Made by a program: the position numbers and the translations under genes
The notes under the pieces: model-generated
What the model was told of the DNA's origin: nothing
Database searches by the model: none
Seen by the model: only the letters and a program-made list of their open reading frames with translations
Shown: piece after piece, positions 54,494-63,506 of the stretch
Layout of the letters: each line of letters begins with the position of its first letter
Position numbering within the stretch: the first letter of the stretch is position 1
Source: Leptospira semungkisensis
GTDB taxonomy: Bacteria; Spirochaetota; Leptospiria; Leptospirales; Leptospiraceae
NCBI RefSeq assembly: GCF_004770055.1
Contig: NZ_RQEP01000005.1
Span: forward strand, 1,240,001 to 1,304,000
Length of the DNA: 64,000 bases
Reading direction: 5' to 3'

Positions 54494-56125
54494 ATGTTTG
54501 GTTTCGATTGGAAGAAGGGCCTAACCCAAAGATCTTTTCTTGAGCCGCTTGCTGTTTTTATAATATTTAGTTATTTATCCTTTCATAATGCCTGGTTGAG
54601 TGACGACTCCTTTATCAGCTTTCGCGTTCTGGATCATTTTGTAAATGGATTCGGACTTCGCTGGAATATTGCAGAGAGAGTCCAGGCGTTTACGAATCCT
54701 CTCTTGATTCTAATTCTTTCTCCTTTTTATTATTCCTATCAAAACATAGTTCTTTGGTCTTTTTTAAGCTCTTTCTGTTTCGGTTTGTCCGCGCTCTATT
54801 TTTTAAGAAAGATGGCAATTTCTTCTGCGGCGTTTTGGATCGGGATCGGATTTTTATTTTCTTCTAAGTCGTTTGTGGATTATTCCTATTCAGGATTAGA
54901 GAATTCTCTGAACTATTTGATCGAAGCGATATTCTTTTATCAGTATTTTAAGAAGAAGGAAAATACGAGTGAGTCCAGGCTTCCGTCTTTGGTCTTGCTG
55001 GCGAGTCTGGGACTAGTCTCACGGATCGATTTCGTACTGATCTTTATTCTTCCCCTCTGCATTGCCCTTGTCCAAGAATGGAAACAGAAGAAATTAGATC
55101 GGGTCCTATTGATCCGACTGCTTGTTTGCACATCTCCTGCGATCTTATGGTTTCTCTTCTCCGCAGTATATTACGGATCCTTGTTGCCTAATACCTATTA
55201 TTCTAAAACGAATGTGGAAGATACTCTTGCTCATACATTGCGTCAGGGATTTCTGTATTACTTCTTTGAATCGAAATGGGATTCTATAGTCTTTCTCTTC
55301 TTGCCGACCGTGCTATTGATCCGCTCTATTTTAAAGAAGAAGGTGACTCCTCTCTGGGCGGCTCTTGCATTTTCGATTCCCTATCTGGTTTATATAGTGT
55401 TTGTGGGCGGGGACTTCATGGCGGGAAGGTTCTTTACCTATGTGATCCTTCTATTCGGTATCGCCTTTGTTCGGATGGAAAATCTTGGGAAAAGAGAGAT
55501 CTATCTCCTTTCTTCTGTTTTAATTATCTATAATATAGCACTTTCTTCCACTCCGATCCATACGATCAAACAACAGGCAAAATTGAATCCTTGGCTTTTG
55601 GGAAGGGAAGAAATCGCAGATGAGAAACTTTGGTACTATCCTGCCACAGGTCTAAGTTGGTACAAAAAGAATGATTCTCTTCTTTCTAATTTGGCGGAGA
55701 AGAAGCCTTTCTTTCCTCCTTCGCCAGAAAAAGTATTTATCAAATACAATACTGGAGTGATCGGCTTCTTTCTTCCGACCCAATACATCATCGATATAGT
55801 GGCGCTCGGGGATCCGCTACTCGCTCGTATCAAAGGAAAGGGGAGAGTGGGTCATAAGATCCGTCATCTTCCTCTGGGATATTTTGAAAGTGTAGGCGCG
55901 AATGAGAATGAGATCTTCGATCCGAATCTGAAAGAATATTATGATTCTATTATTCTTCTTACGAGAGGCAACCTATTTGACCCGAGACGACTGGGTGCAT
56001 TCTGGGAGTTTCAATTCGGTTCTAAGAGAAAGTATGTAGAGCCTTATGCGGTCGATCAGGAAAGAGAAAAGAAAATGTGGGCCGATGAAAATAGAAAGAA
56101 GGATCAGGGGATTAACGAGATCTAG
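54494..56125 (+). CDS. GT-C-type membrane glycosyltransferase
   Basis: A 543-aa protein with about 10-11 membrane helices and a C-terminal soluble domain. The early S-D-D-S-F-I-S-F-R with Asp37/Asp38 at the end of the first helix is the GT-C catalytic motif, similar to that of mycobacterial AftB-like arabinosyltransferases. It would transfer a sugar from a polyprenyl-phosphate donor in the periplasm. It follows the antiporter by 20 bases. Donor and acceptor are unknown. Confidence 0.8.
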   Translation: MFGFDWKKGLTQRSFLEPLAVFIIFSYLSFHNAWLSDDSFISFRVLDHFVNGFGLRWNIAERVQAFTNPLLILILSPFYYSYQNIVLWSFLSSFCFGLSALYFLRKMAISSAAFWIGIGFLFSSKSFVDYSYSGLENSLNYLIEAIFFYQYFKKKENTSESRLPSLVLLASLGLVSRIDFVLIFILPLCIALVQEWKQKKLDRVLLIRLLVCTSPAILWFLFSAVYYGSLLPNTYYSKTNVEDTLAHTLRQGFLYYFFESKWDSIVFLFLPTVLLIRSILKKKVTPLWAALAFSIPYLVYIVFVGGDFMAGRFFTYVILLFGIAFVRMENLGKREIYLLSSVLIIYNIALSSTPIHTIKQQAKLNPWLLGREEIADEKLWYYPATGLSWYKKNDSLLSNLAEKKPFFPPSPEKVFIKYNTGVIGFFLPTQYIIDIVALGDPLLARIKGKGRVGHKIRHLPLGYFESVGANENEIFDPNLKEYYDSIILLTRGNLFDPRRLGAFWEFQFGSKRKYVEPYAVDQEREKKMWADENRKKDQGINEI

Positions 56126-56170
56126 AAGATTCGAGAAATGTAGGAACTAATCGTATTTTTCGAGTCGCGG

Positions 56171-56193
56171 CCCCCACCCGAGTTGGGTGGAGG
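56171..56193. repeat. GC-rich inverted repeat between convergent genes
   Basis: CCCCCACCC (56171-56179) and GGGTGGAGG (56185-56193) form an eight-of-nine stem with a five-base loop. A second G-rich stretch GGTGGG follows. It may serve both convergent genes as a terminator or be a dispersed repeat; no T-run is present. Confidence 0.45.
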
Positions 56194-56307
56194 AGGTGGG
56201 CTTGTGGGAGAAGCCGTGTTCCCTATATCATAAAAATCGCATTCTAACAAGTAAAATTATTCGAGAACCTTCTTCGTAGGAACTCTTCCTAGATTAAGTA
56301 GGAACTT

Positions 56308-57075
56308 TTAAAGAAAAGGTGCCATTCTCTCCACAAGGATCCTTCTATTATCTCCAGTTTGCAAGGAGATGATCCCTCGGATGATTGCTTGTCTTCTTCG
56401 ATTGCGAGCGAATGCCCAGGTGCGCAGTCTGTTTGCCAGAGGAAAGTAAGCTAAGTTTGCGAATGCGATCCCGTAAAAGGTTGCGATGAATGCCGTAGCA
56501 ATCCCTTCTCCCAGGGCTCTCGTTCCTGCATTCAGATTTTCCAAAACACTTACGAGTCCCATCACTGTTCCGATGATACCTATCGTTGGAGAGAATCCTC
56601 CCGCGGTTTCTAGGATTTTTGCGGAGCGGATCTCTTTTTCTTCCATTCCTTCTGCGGCTTCGAATAGGATTTCTTCTACCGCTCTTGGATCCGTTCCGTC
56701 CACGATGAGTTGGATCCCTTTTCGTAAAAAGGAATCGGGTACTCCTGTGAGTTGGTCTTCGAGGGATAAGAGTCCGTTCTTGCGAGCTTTCTCTGCGAAA
56801 TCTAAGAATAGATCGGAGAGAGAGAATTCTCTTTTAGGAAATAATGATTCTCTTAAGTGAAGGATGAGTCCTGCAAATTCTTCGGGTGTATAACTTGCGT
56901 AGGTTGCGCCTGCTGTTCCACCTAAGATCAGAATGAGTGCGGAGAATTTGACGAAAGAGAGAAAATGCGCTTCTTCTAATAAGATGGCGAGCAATACGGA
57001 AGCAAAGGCTGCAATGATACCGATGATAGCGGAACGCATTGGTGCAACATTAGGTAAATTATGTCTTAAGGACAA
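56308..57075 (-). CDS. motA: MotA-family flagellar stator protein
   Basis: A 255-aa proton or sodium channel subunit of the MotA/TolQ/ExbB superfamily. Four membrane helices lie at about 15-35, 40-58, 155-180 and 190-212, with the signature [12 protein letters not shown] in the third. The large cytoplasmic loop (60-150) has [12 protein letters not shown], typical of MotA. TTG 57075 and ATG 57039 are both possible starts. No motB follows, so the partner must be elsewhere. Leptospires carry several MotA-type genes. Confidence 0.85.
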   Translation of the reverse strand: MSLRHNLPNVAPMRSAIIGIIAAFASVLLAILLEEAHFLSFVKFSALILILGGTAGATYASYTPEEFAGLILHLRESLFPKREFSLSDLFLDFAEKARKNGLLSLEDQLTGVPDSFLRKGIQLIVDGTDPRAVEEILFEAAEGMEEKEIRSAKILETAGGFSPTIGIIGTVMGLVSVLENLNAGTRALGEGIATAFIATFYGIAFANLAYFPLANRLRTWAFARNRRRQAIIRGIISLQTGDNRRILVERMAPFL

Positions 57076-57428
57076 GTCTTAATCGCGATCGGGTCCGGGG
57101 TTCGAAGCGGGTAGATTTCCCGGAGAGGGGGTAGCGTAAGACGCGAATGCGGCTGAAGCGAGGGGGAAACCTCCCCCAGAAAAAAATAGAGGACGGTCCG
57201 TCCCATCCCCTTGTAAGAAAGTGAAAATTCGCAGTGGAAGTACTCTAGCCAGGGAGGCTTGGAGTCCATCCGGTTTAGAATATCGGATTTCAATATTGGG
57301 ACCTTAGGGAAGGCTCCGATTTTTTTCCGTTTGAGTCCCGATTAATTTCGGGGAGGAAGGGGGAGCCCAGGAATGATGCGCTGCAAAATCCATTGACTTT
57401 TTGACCCCTCCTGAAATTTTTGTCCCAA
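57076..57428. other. Divergent intergenic region with perfect palindrome
   Basis: This 350-base gap separates the starts of motA and the GT2 synthase and holds no convincing gene. It is richer in G and C than its surroundings. GGACGG-T-CCGTCC (57191-57203) is a perfect palindrome with a one-base centre, suited to a dimeric regulator. GGGGG (57162-57166) and CCCCC (57173-57177) form a second small stem. Confidence 0.5.
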
Positions 57429-58973
57429 ATGCTCACAGTCGTCACGTTTCTCTTTTTGGCAATCTACGCCCTGGATATCCTGGGATTATTCTTTTTTGGG
57501 ATTCATACGTATATCATGGTGTATTTGTATAAGAAGTACAACGCCAATTGCGACACTGATCCGAGCAGAAATCTTTCCTTAGATGACCCGAACCTTCCGG
57601 TCGTTACCGTTCAGCTTCCTATTTTTAATGAATTCTACGTTGTGGATCGTTTGATCGACTCTACAATCGCTCTCAAGTATCCTAAAGATAAACTCGAGAT
57701 CCAAGTTCTGGACGATTCTACTGACGAAACCATCCAGAAAGCGGCTTCCTTGGTCGCAAAATACAAGGCGCAAGGCTTCGATATCCATCACTTACACAGA
57801 ACGAATCGTGTAGGTCACAAAGCAGGTGCTTTGGACGAAGGAATGGCTGTTTCTAAAGGCGAATTCATCGCTATTTTCGATGCGGACTTCGTTCCTGATC
57901 CTGACTTTCTTCTCAAGACCATGGCTTATTTCGATGATGCTCAGATCGGAATGGTTCAGGCTCGTTGGGGTCATATTAACGCAAATTATAATATTCTTAC
58001 AAAGGCTCAGAGCTTCGGTATCGACGGTCACTTCATGATCGAGCAGGTGGCGAGAAATGGAGCCAAACTTTGGATGAATTTCAACGGTACTGCAGGTACT
58101 TGGAGAAAGAAAACCATCCAAGACGCAGGCGGTTGGGAGCACGATACTCTTACTGAGGACTTCGATCTTTCTTACAGAGCCGAGCTAAGAGGCTGGAAAT
58201 TCCGTTACTTCAAAGACGTGGTTTGCCCTGCTGAGATCCCTGCGATGATGTCCGCTTATAAGTCCCAACAGTTCCGTTGGTGCAAGGGCTCCATCCAAAC
58301 TGCAGTGAAACTTCTTCCACGTATTTGGAAGGCAGATCTTCCTTGGAAAACCAAGGCAGAGGCTGTGACTCACCTGATCAATTATTCTGTTCACCCTTTG
58401 ATGATCGTGAACATTCTATTCAGCGCTCCTCTTCTTCTTATGGAGTACTGGTCTGGATTCAGTTTCTATGATCTTCCTTTGGAAGTTCTCTCTGGAACCG
58501 CAGCGGTTCTTTCGATAGGATCTGTCGGACCTCTCTTCTTCTATGCGTATTCTCAAAAGACATTATACAAGGATTGGAAAAAGAGATTAGTTTATCTTCC
58601 TATTCTGATCATGATCGGGACCGGGATTGCGATCGTAAACACCAGAGCTTGGTTAGAAGCAGTTCTTGGGATCCAATCTTCTTTCAAGAGAACTCCTAAA
58701 CTCAGAATTGAGAAGGATTCGGATTCCCTGAAAGAAAGGTTGAAATATACCGTTCCATTGGATTTCCACGTAGTGTTGGAATTCCTACTCGGTTGTTATT
58801 GTGTGTTCTCCGTTGCGCTCTCCTTCTTAGTGGGACGTCCTTATATCGTAGGCTTCCTGCTGATTTACGGAATCGGCTTCTTCTTCGTTTCCTTCAAATC
58901 TTTCCAAGAGGCTTCTTGGAAATACAAGGAATCAAGAAACGCGGCTCAAGAAGAGATCCCTCAGGAAGCCTGA
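57429..58973 (+). CDS. Processive family 2 glycosyltransferase (cellulose synthase-like)
   Basis: A 514-aa membrane polysaccharide synthase. The GT-A domain has D-D-S-T-D-E-T (donor Asp), D-A-D-F-V-P-D-P (metal-binding DxD), T-E-D-F-D-L (catalytic base) and Q-F-R-W-C-K-G (QxxRW), the full set for processive beta-glycan synthases. Two N-terminal and about five C-terminal helices form the channel. ATG 57429 is used; TTG 57420 is possible. No PilZ domain is present, so direct c-di-GMP control as in BcsA is unlikely. The nature of the glycan is unknown. Confidence 0.92.
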   Translation: MLTVVTFLFLAIYALDILGLFFFGIHTYIMVYLYKKYNANCDTDPSRNLSLDDPNLPVVTVQLPIFNEFYVVDRLIDSTIALKYPKDKLEIQVLDDSTDETIQKAASLVAKYKAQGFDIHHLHRTNRVGHKAGALDEGMAVSKGEFIAIFDADFVPDPDFLLKTMAYFDDAQIGMVQARWGHINANYNILTKAQSFGIDGHFMIEQVARNGAKLWMNFNGTAGTWRKKTIQDAGGWEHDTLTEDFDLSYRAELRGWKFRYFKDVVCPAEIPAMMSAYKSQQFRWCKGSIQTAVKLLPRIWKADLPWKTKAEAVTHLINYSVHPLMIVNILFSAPLLLMEYWSGFSFYDLPLEVLSGTAAVLSIGSVGPLFFYAYSQKTLYKDWKKRLVYLPILIMIGTGIAIVNTRAWLEAVLGIQSSFKRTPKLRIEKDSDSLKERLKYTVPLDFHVVLEFLLGCYCVFSVALSFLVGRPYIVGFLLIYGIGFFFVSFKSFQEASWKYKESRNAAQEEIPQEA

Positions 58974-58986
58974 CAGGCTTCCAAAT

Positions 58987-59020
58987 GGCGAGAAACGGGT
59001 TGACTCCCTGCGTTCTCGCC
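58987..59020 (+). other. Hairpin after the synthase gene
   Basis: GGCGAGAA (58987-58994) and TTCTCGCC (59013-59020) pair perfectly over eight bases, with an inner GGG/CCC. There is no T-run, so it may stabilise the mRNA end or mark a weak terminator. Confidence 0.45.
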
Positions 59021-59056
59021 TAAATCTGTCAAATACCCCAGGAAACAGGATAACCG

Positions 59057-59338
59057 ATGAGCGAGAAAGTCTATTGCGCCAACTGCCTGCATTGCGTAAC
59101 CGTTAGGCAGTATGAATCCGAGGCGGACAAATACATCCTCCGGGTCAAATGTACCAAGAAAAAATGGTCCAAACGTTCCGGCGAAGAGAAGTTATATAAA
59201 TACTTCACCGTGGCTCGCCGTATGCAAACTGATTGCGAATTCTACGAGCCGATGGGAGAAATTCTTCCTTATATCAAAAATCTGAAGAAAGAACTTCCTA
59301 TCAAAGACGAAATCTACATGGTTAAGTCGCCTAACTAA
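59057..59338 (+). CDS. Small Cys-containing hypothetical protein
   Basis: A 93-aa basic protein. C-A-N-C-L-H-C near the start (7-12) with Cys32 and Cys60 could form a zinc or Fe-S site. It has no signal peptide. ATG 59057 follows GGATAACCG. It precedes the RnfC-like gene by eight bases and may belong to that unit. I do not recognise the family. Confidence 0.7.
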   Translation: MSEKVYCANCLHCVTVRQYESEADKYILRVKCTKKKWSKRSGEEKLYKYFTVARRMQTDCEFYEPMGEILPYIKNLKKELPIKDEIYMVKSPN

Positions 59339-59346
59339 AAAGGGCA

Positions 59347-60498
59347 TTGTTCGCAAAACCGTTCCTCCTCCAACCCAGGACCGTAAAAGAGACGGGAAAT
59401 CGCAAAACGGTCCTGGACGAACCCTACACTCTTTTCCCGGACCGCGACGCCTTATTACTCAAGGATTTTCCGGTTCGGGTGAAAGTAGGGGATCCTCTCT
59501 ATAAACAAAATTCCGGCATAGTACTCTCTCCTGTAAACGGGATCGCATCCTTAGAACATAGCGAAGAAGGGTCCAAGATCCGTATCGTGCAGGACGGAAA
59601 TTTCGTGGGCTCCAAGCCTTGGGTTTTTAGAACATTACAAAAAGATGAAGTTCTGGAGACCATGGATAGGTTGGGTCTGGTGAGTTTGGATTTTCCGGAA
59701 CATTCTCTTTCTTCTTATTTCAGATCCAAGACAAAGACCAAACTAATCCTTCTTTCTCCTTTTACGAAAACTCAGGATGTGGATTTCCTTCCTGAATTGA
59801 AAAAGAATTCGGATTGTCATTCTTCCTTTTTAGAAGTATTGAAGGCAATGTTTCCCGAAGCGAAGATCAAAGATTATATCTTCGGCATGAAACCACCAAT
59901 TAAGACGTACTCTTATCCTTGGGGAATTCCTGAATACTTCGCGAATCAAACGGAGAAGCTTTCCTTTTCTAGGATCGGAGACGTACTATATATCGGTCCA
60001 GAAACATTATATAATCTTTATAGAGCATTATTTGCGGATTTCCCTTTTATTGAAAGAGAGATCAGTCTCTATTTCTTAGGGAAAAACGGAGGATTGCGTA
60101 AGTCGGAGTCTACTCTCCGAATCCGCAACGGACAGAGTCTGAAATTCTTATTCGAAGATTTGGGCTCTCAGTATTCTAGTTTTACTGTGAATTCTTTTTA
60201 TGAGAAGCATCCGGTCCGGGATGTTCAGAAGGGGTTTTACTGGGATATTCGACAGCATTATTCTTTGATCTTTCTCACTCGATATGATTCGCAAAGAAAG
60301 GAATTTCCTTGTGTAGAATGCGGGGAATGTTCCTTAAACTGTCCTACCAAGGCAAATCCAATGGCTCTCGTTTCGAGTTTCGGGAATTTCCAAGCTGGGC
60401 TTTGTATGGAATGCGGGATTTGCACCTTTCTTTGCCCATCCAGCATCTCTCTTCGGGATCAGATCCGAAATTGGAAGGAGGCGAACCATGGCTTTTAG
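59347..60498 (+). CDS. RnfC-like protein with two 4Fe-4S sites
   Basis: A 383-aa protein aligned with RnfC over its full length: the N-terminal V-G-D-P-L-Y-K region, the middle Y-P-W-G-I-P-E segment where RnfC has a conserved YPxGGE, and a C-terminal dicluster (Cys322/325/328/332 and Cys353/356/359/363). The glycine-rich G-G-x-G-F-P-T motif that binds NADH and FMN in true RnfC is missing, and the protein is shorter than usual. It therefore probably passes electrons but does not take them from NADH. TTG 59347 is the start. It overlaps the RnfD-like gene by 11 bases. Confidence 0.78.
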   Translation: MFAKPFLLQPRTVKETGNRKTVLDEPYTLFPDRDALLLKDFPVRVKVGDPLYKQNSGIVLSPVNGIASLEHSEEGSKIRIVQDGNFVGSKPWVFRTLQKDEVLETMDRLGLVSLDFPEHSLSSYFRSKTKTKLILLSPFTKTQDVDFLPELKKNSDCHSSFLEVLKAMFPEAKIKDYIFGMKPPIKTYSYPWGIPEYFANQTEKLSFSRIGDVLYIGPETLYNLYRALFADFPFIEREISLYFLGKNGGLRKSESTLRIRNGQSLKFLFEDLGSQYSSFTVNSFYEKHPVRDVQKGFYWDIRQHYSLIFLTRYDSQRKEFPCVECGECSLNCPTKANPMALVSSFGNFQAGLCMECGICTFLCPSSISLRDQIRNWKEANHGF

Positions 60499-61396
60499 TT
60501 ATGTGCTTTCTACCCAAAACGGGTTCTTTCGACGCAAGGATCTCTTATTTCCGGACATTCTATTCACGTTGATCTCGGGCTTTTTGCTCGTGATCGGCTC
60601 GGGAGGCTCTTATTATCTTCTGGCTCCCGTTCTTGCAGGGATCTCTTTCGGACTTCTCGCATATTTTCTATTAGCAGGCGGGAAGTCTTACATTCTGTAC
60701 TGGCTGAATCATGCGCTTGCATTTTCTCTTCTTCTTCCCAGAGATTCTAGATATTTATTACATGCGATCCTTGCCCAAGGGATCGGGCTGGGAGTTTGGT
60801 GGATCTGGGAAAATCGGATCAAAGTCAGATTCCCTCTTTCTATTTTGCAATTTTTGATTTTCTTAATATTATATTTTCTGCCTGGAATCGACGGTTGGAT
60901 CTCCTACCCAGGCTTCGGATTCAGAGGAAATTCTTATCCGGATCTGTACACTGCTGGATTTTCCGCATCGGAACTTCTTCCTGCATTTAGATTCTCCGCT
61001 TTAGAAGCGAGCGGAGGCTTCGGGATCTTATTTCTTCTTCCTTTATTATTAAAACGCAATTTGGCGATCTTCTTGCCTTTGGTTTTCGGACTTCTTCTTT
61101 CCTTCTGGCTTTATTCTGCGGGAATTCCTGGATGGGAAACTGTTTCCGGACCGGTCTGGTCGGGAAGTTTTGCGTTCTTACTTCTTCTAAATTTACCGGG
61201 AAGAAATACAGGCACACTTTTGCCTCTTTCTTTTTTGGCGTTGGCTCCGATTGGGCTCGGGATTTTTTTTACTCCCACCTCTTATGTTCCTACATTCCTG
61301 TGGGTATCTTCGTTTTTTTTCATTGAATCCCTCCTGATTCGTATTTTCCTAGGAGATAGGATAGAGAGGCATGAACCAGCTCCTCGCTTTACTTAA
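60488..61396 (+). CDS. RnfD/NqrB-like membrane protein
   Basis: A 302-aa protein with nine or ten membrane helices, layout of RnfD/NqrB. ATG 60488 has GGAGG seven bases upstream. The S-G-A-T motif whose Thr holds covalent FMN in RnfD is not seen; a related place reads A-S-G-G-F-G. It may not carry a flavin. The overlap with the RnfC-like gene makes them a pair, but rnfA, B, E and G are not nearby. Assignment rests on the partner and topology and is moderately sure. Confidence 0.62.
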   Translation: MAFSYVLSTQNGFFRRKDLLFPDILFTLISGFLLVIGSGGSYYLLAPVLAGISFGLLAYFLLAGGKSYILYWLNHALAFSLLLPRDSRYLLHAILAQGIGLGVWWIWENRIKVRFPLSILQFLIFLILYFLPGIDGWISYPGFGFRGNSYPDLYTAGFSASELLPAFRFSALEASGGFGILFLLPLLLKRNLAIFLPLVFGLLLSFWLYSAGIPGWETVSGPVWSGSFAFLLLLNLPGRNTGTLLPLSFLALAPIGLGIFFTPTSYVPTFLWVSSFFFIESLLIRIFLGDRIERHEPAPRFT

Positions 61397-61826
61397 GCCC
61401 GAGACTGTAATTTTTGAAATAGAAGGTTCCTCGAAGGAAGAAGTGATCAATCAACTTCTCCAAAAGGCCGTCGACTCCGGACTCATCTCCGGGGAGGACA
61501 GAGAACCTGTGTATGAATCTTTGATGGCGAGAGAGAAGTCCATGTCGACCGGGATCGGAAGCGGTGTCGCTATCCCCCATTGTTCGGTCAACCTGGTGGA
61601 CGAACTCAAATGCGTGATGGGGCTCTCGCGAAAGGGCATCGACTTTGACGCAATCGACCATCTCCCCGTTCATATCTTCATTCTTCTAATCGTTCCCAAA
61701 TCCAAATTCCAAGAACATATCAAGACCCTGGCCCAGATCGCTAAGACTCTGAACGTAAAAGAGGACAGGGAGAAATTGATCCTCTCTCAAAATTTCGAAG
61801 ATATCCGGAAAGCTTTCTCGGCTTGA
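61371..61826 (+). CDS. ptsN: PTS EIIA-Ntr-like protein
   Basis: A 151-aa PTS EIIA domain of the fructose/nitrogen-regulatory type. His70 in A-I-P-H-C-S-V is the predicted phosphorylation site. The G-I-G-S-G-V-A-I-P-H motif is complete. No sugar permease domain is attached, so it is a regulator rather than a transporter. It overlaps the RnfD-like gene by 26 bases, a tight coupling of a phosphorelay regulator to a redox-type membrane protein. Confidence 0.88.
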   Translation: MNQLLALLKPETVIFEIEGSSKEEVINQLLQKAVDSGLISGEDREPVYESLMAREKSMSTGIGSGVAIPHCSVNLVDELKCVMGLSRKGIDFDAIDHLPVHIFILLIVPKSKFQEHIKTLAQIAKTLNVKEDREKLILSQNFEDIRKAFSA

Positions 61827-61836
61827 GGAAGAGATT

Positions 61837-62739
61837 TTGTTGGAAGAAGCCAAGCGATTCTTGATCTTTGCGGTATTTCTTTCCGCAGTCGCAGTCTTCT
61901 TTTCCCAACTTCGCTCTGTGAATAAGGAATTTTTGCAAGCCGACTCAGGGATCCGACAAGAGGATTCCGCGGAGCTTTCGCAGCGCGAAGGTTTCGCAAC
62001 TCAGTATCTTCTTTTTTGGAAAGGTTTGATTACCTTCGATTTGGGGAAGACTGAGTCAGGTGATTCTGTGCTTTCTCACTTGCTCTCCCGTTTTTGGCCG
62101 ACTCTGCATTTGGCGGGTTTTGCGATCTTTGTGGGAACTTTCTTCTCTGTGAGTCTCGCCCTTCTTTCTCAGACTAAAACTTTTGCGTTCTTAGGCGGTT
62201 TGTTTAGTCTGACGAGCCAGTTGATTTTATCTACTCCCATCTTTGTGGTGGCTGTCTTTCTTCTGATCTTATTCTTCTTGGTTTTGGGATGGTTGCCTCC
62301 GGGAGGATATGAGCCAGGGGAAACCGCTTATGTGATCCTGCCAGGGATTGCTTTAGGGTCCAGAGTGTTCGCAAGAATCTTTTTATTCGCATATAAGCTT
62401 GCGGATACGGAAGAAAAGTCCGCCTACGTAAACGTTTTAAAGGCGAGAGGATATTCGGAAAATCGAATATTATTCAAGCATATATTGATTAAGATCTCTC
62501 CTGTGCTTTTGATCTTGGTTCTCTTGGATCTGAGTTCTCTTCTTTCAGGTGCGATCGTTGTAGAAGAGATCTTTTTCTTTCCAGGAATTGGCAAGTCCAT
62601 GTATCACGCGATTCGCACCATGGACTCTGGTTTGCTTGCCGCATTGCTTTTTTATAGCGGGACTGTTTTCTATATTCTGACTAGGGTCTCCGAACGAGTT
62701 CGGGATAGACTTTTGGGTTGGGAAACGGGGGCAGCTTGA
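61837..62739 (+). CDS. ABC transporter permease, DppB-like
   Basis: A 300-aa inner-membrane permease of the peptide/nickel family with about six helices. The EAA loop is seen in V-L-K-A-R-G-Y-S-E-N-R-I-L-F-K-H-I, and the terminal region E-E-I-F-F-F-P-G-I-G is typical of DppB. TTG 61837 or TTG 61840 is the start, with GAGGAAGAG upstream. It pairs with the DppC-like gene through a TTGA overlap. No binding protein or ATPase gene is present before the window ends. Confidence 0.88.
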   Translation: MLEEAKRFLIFAVFLSAVAVFFSQLRSVNKEFLQADSGIRQEDSAELSQREGFATQYLLFWKGLITFDLGKTESGDSVLSHLLSRFWPTLHLAGFAIFVGTFFSVSLALLSQTKTFAFLGGLFSLTSQLILSTPIFVVAVFLLILFFLVLGWLPPGGYEPGETAYVILPGIALGSRVFARIFLFAYKLADTEEKSAYVNVLKARGYSENRILFKHILIKISPVLLILVLLDLSSLLSGAIVVEEIFFFPGIGKSMYHAIRTMDSGLLAALLFYSGTVFYILTRVSERVRDRLLGWETGAA

Positions 62740-63506
62740 GTATAACCGATTATTTGCGTTGGGCCGCGATTTCCACCTATCTCTTGTTAGTTGTTTTGGG
62801 AATTTTTATAACCCAAGCTCCTACCTTTGTGAATCTAGATGATTCCTTTCTTTCTCCTTCTTTGAGTTTTCCCTTTGGAAAAGATAGATTAGGAAGAGAT
62901 GTGTTTTCTATGTTTGCTTATGGAAGTTTGGCTACTTTCTTATTCGCATTTCCTGCAAGAATACTGACTCTCGCTATATCATCTCTCATCGCATTTTTTG
63001 CATATTCCAGTCCATTTGCAAAGAGGAATGTTCTAACTCCATTGTCTTCTGTGTTTGTTTCTCTTCCTTCCTTGCTTTTGGCCTTACTAGTAGTGCAGGT
63101 ATTCGGTTCAGGACCAATTCCATTGTTCATTGCTATTCTGCTCGGAGACTGGGCACAGGCCTACGAAACGGTACGAGCGAAAATAGAAGAGGTGAGTAGT
63201 AGTGGGTATGCGTTAGTCGCTTCTTGCTTCGGCGCGAGCAAGGGCTATGTATTTAGGGAACATCTTCTTCCTCAGACTTTTCAAATTCTGAGAGTCTTGC
63301 TGACCACCGGATTGCCTTCTGTGGTGATGACTTTAGCTATCTTCGGATTCTTGGGGATTTCTGTCGGAGGAGAGACCTTCGGACCTGGCTTGGGAGAACA
63401 GATTGCCTTTTCTAAGGATTATGCACAGACTGCTCCTTGGTCCTTAGTGTTTCCAACTCTAGGAATACTAGGACTTGTAATCACAGTAGGAGGAAAGAGA
63501 TCTTGA
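62736..63506 (+). CDS. ABC transporter permease, DppC-like
   Basis: A 256-aa permease with about six helices. H-P-F-G-T-D in the classic family is replaced here by S-F-P-F-G-K-D-R-L-G-R-D-V-F (about 40-53). An EAA-like loop with A-S-C-F-G-A-S-K-G-Y-V-F-R-E-H follows. TTG 62736 is chosen because it shares bases with the upstream TGA (TTGA). It belongs with DppB-like and an unusual third gene in place of the expected ATPases. Confidence 0.86.
   Translation: MSITDYLRWAAISTYLLLVVLGIFITQAPTFVNLDDSFLSPSLSFPFGKDRLGRDVFSMFAYGSLATFLFAFPARILTLAISSLIAFFAYSSPFAKRNVLTPLSSVFVSLPSLLLALLVVQVFGSGPIPLFIAILLGDWAQAYETVRAKIEEVSSSGYALVASCFGASKGYVFREHLLPQTFQILRVLLTTGLPSVVMTLAIFGFLGISVGGETFGPGLGEQIAFSKDYAQTAPWSLVFPTLGILGLVITVGGKRS

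Noticed and set aside
57090..57120. GTTCGAA sequence resembling a tRNA T-loop
   Set aside because: The flanking bases do not pair as a T-stem on either strand and no anticodon or acceptor arms can be drawn.
57162..57185. GGGGG/CCCCC stem followed by an A-rich run as terminator
   Set aside because: On the reverse strand the T-run precedes rather than follows the stem, and on the forward strand there is no T-run.
57066..57293. 75-codon reverse frame before motA
   Set aside because: It overlaps the motA start, lacks a ribosome-binding site and sits in the GC-rich regulatory gap.
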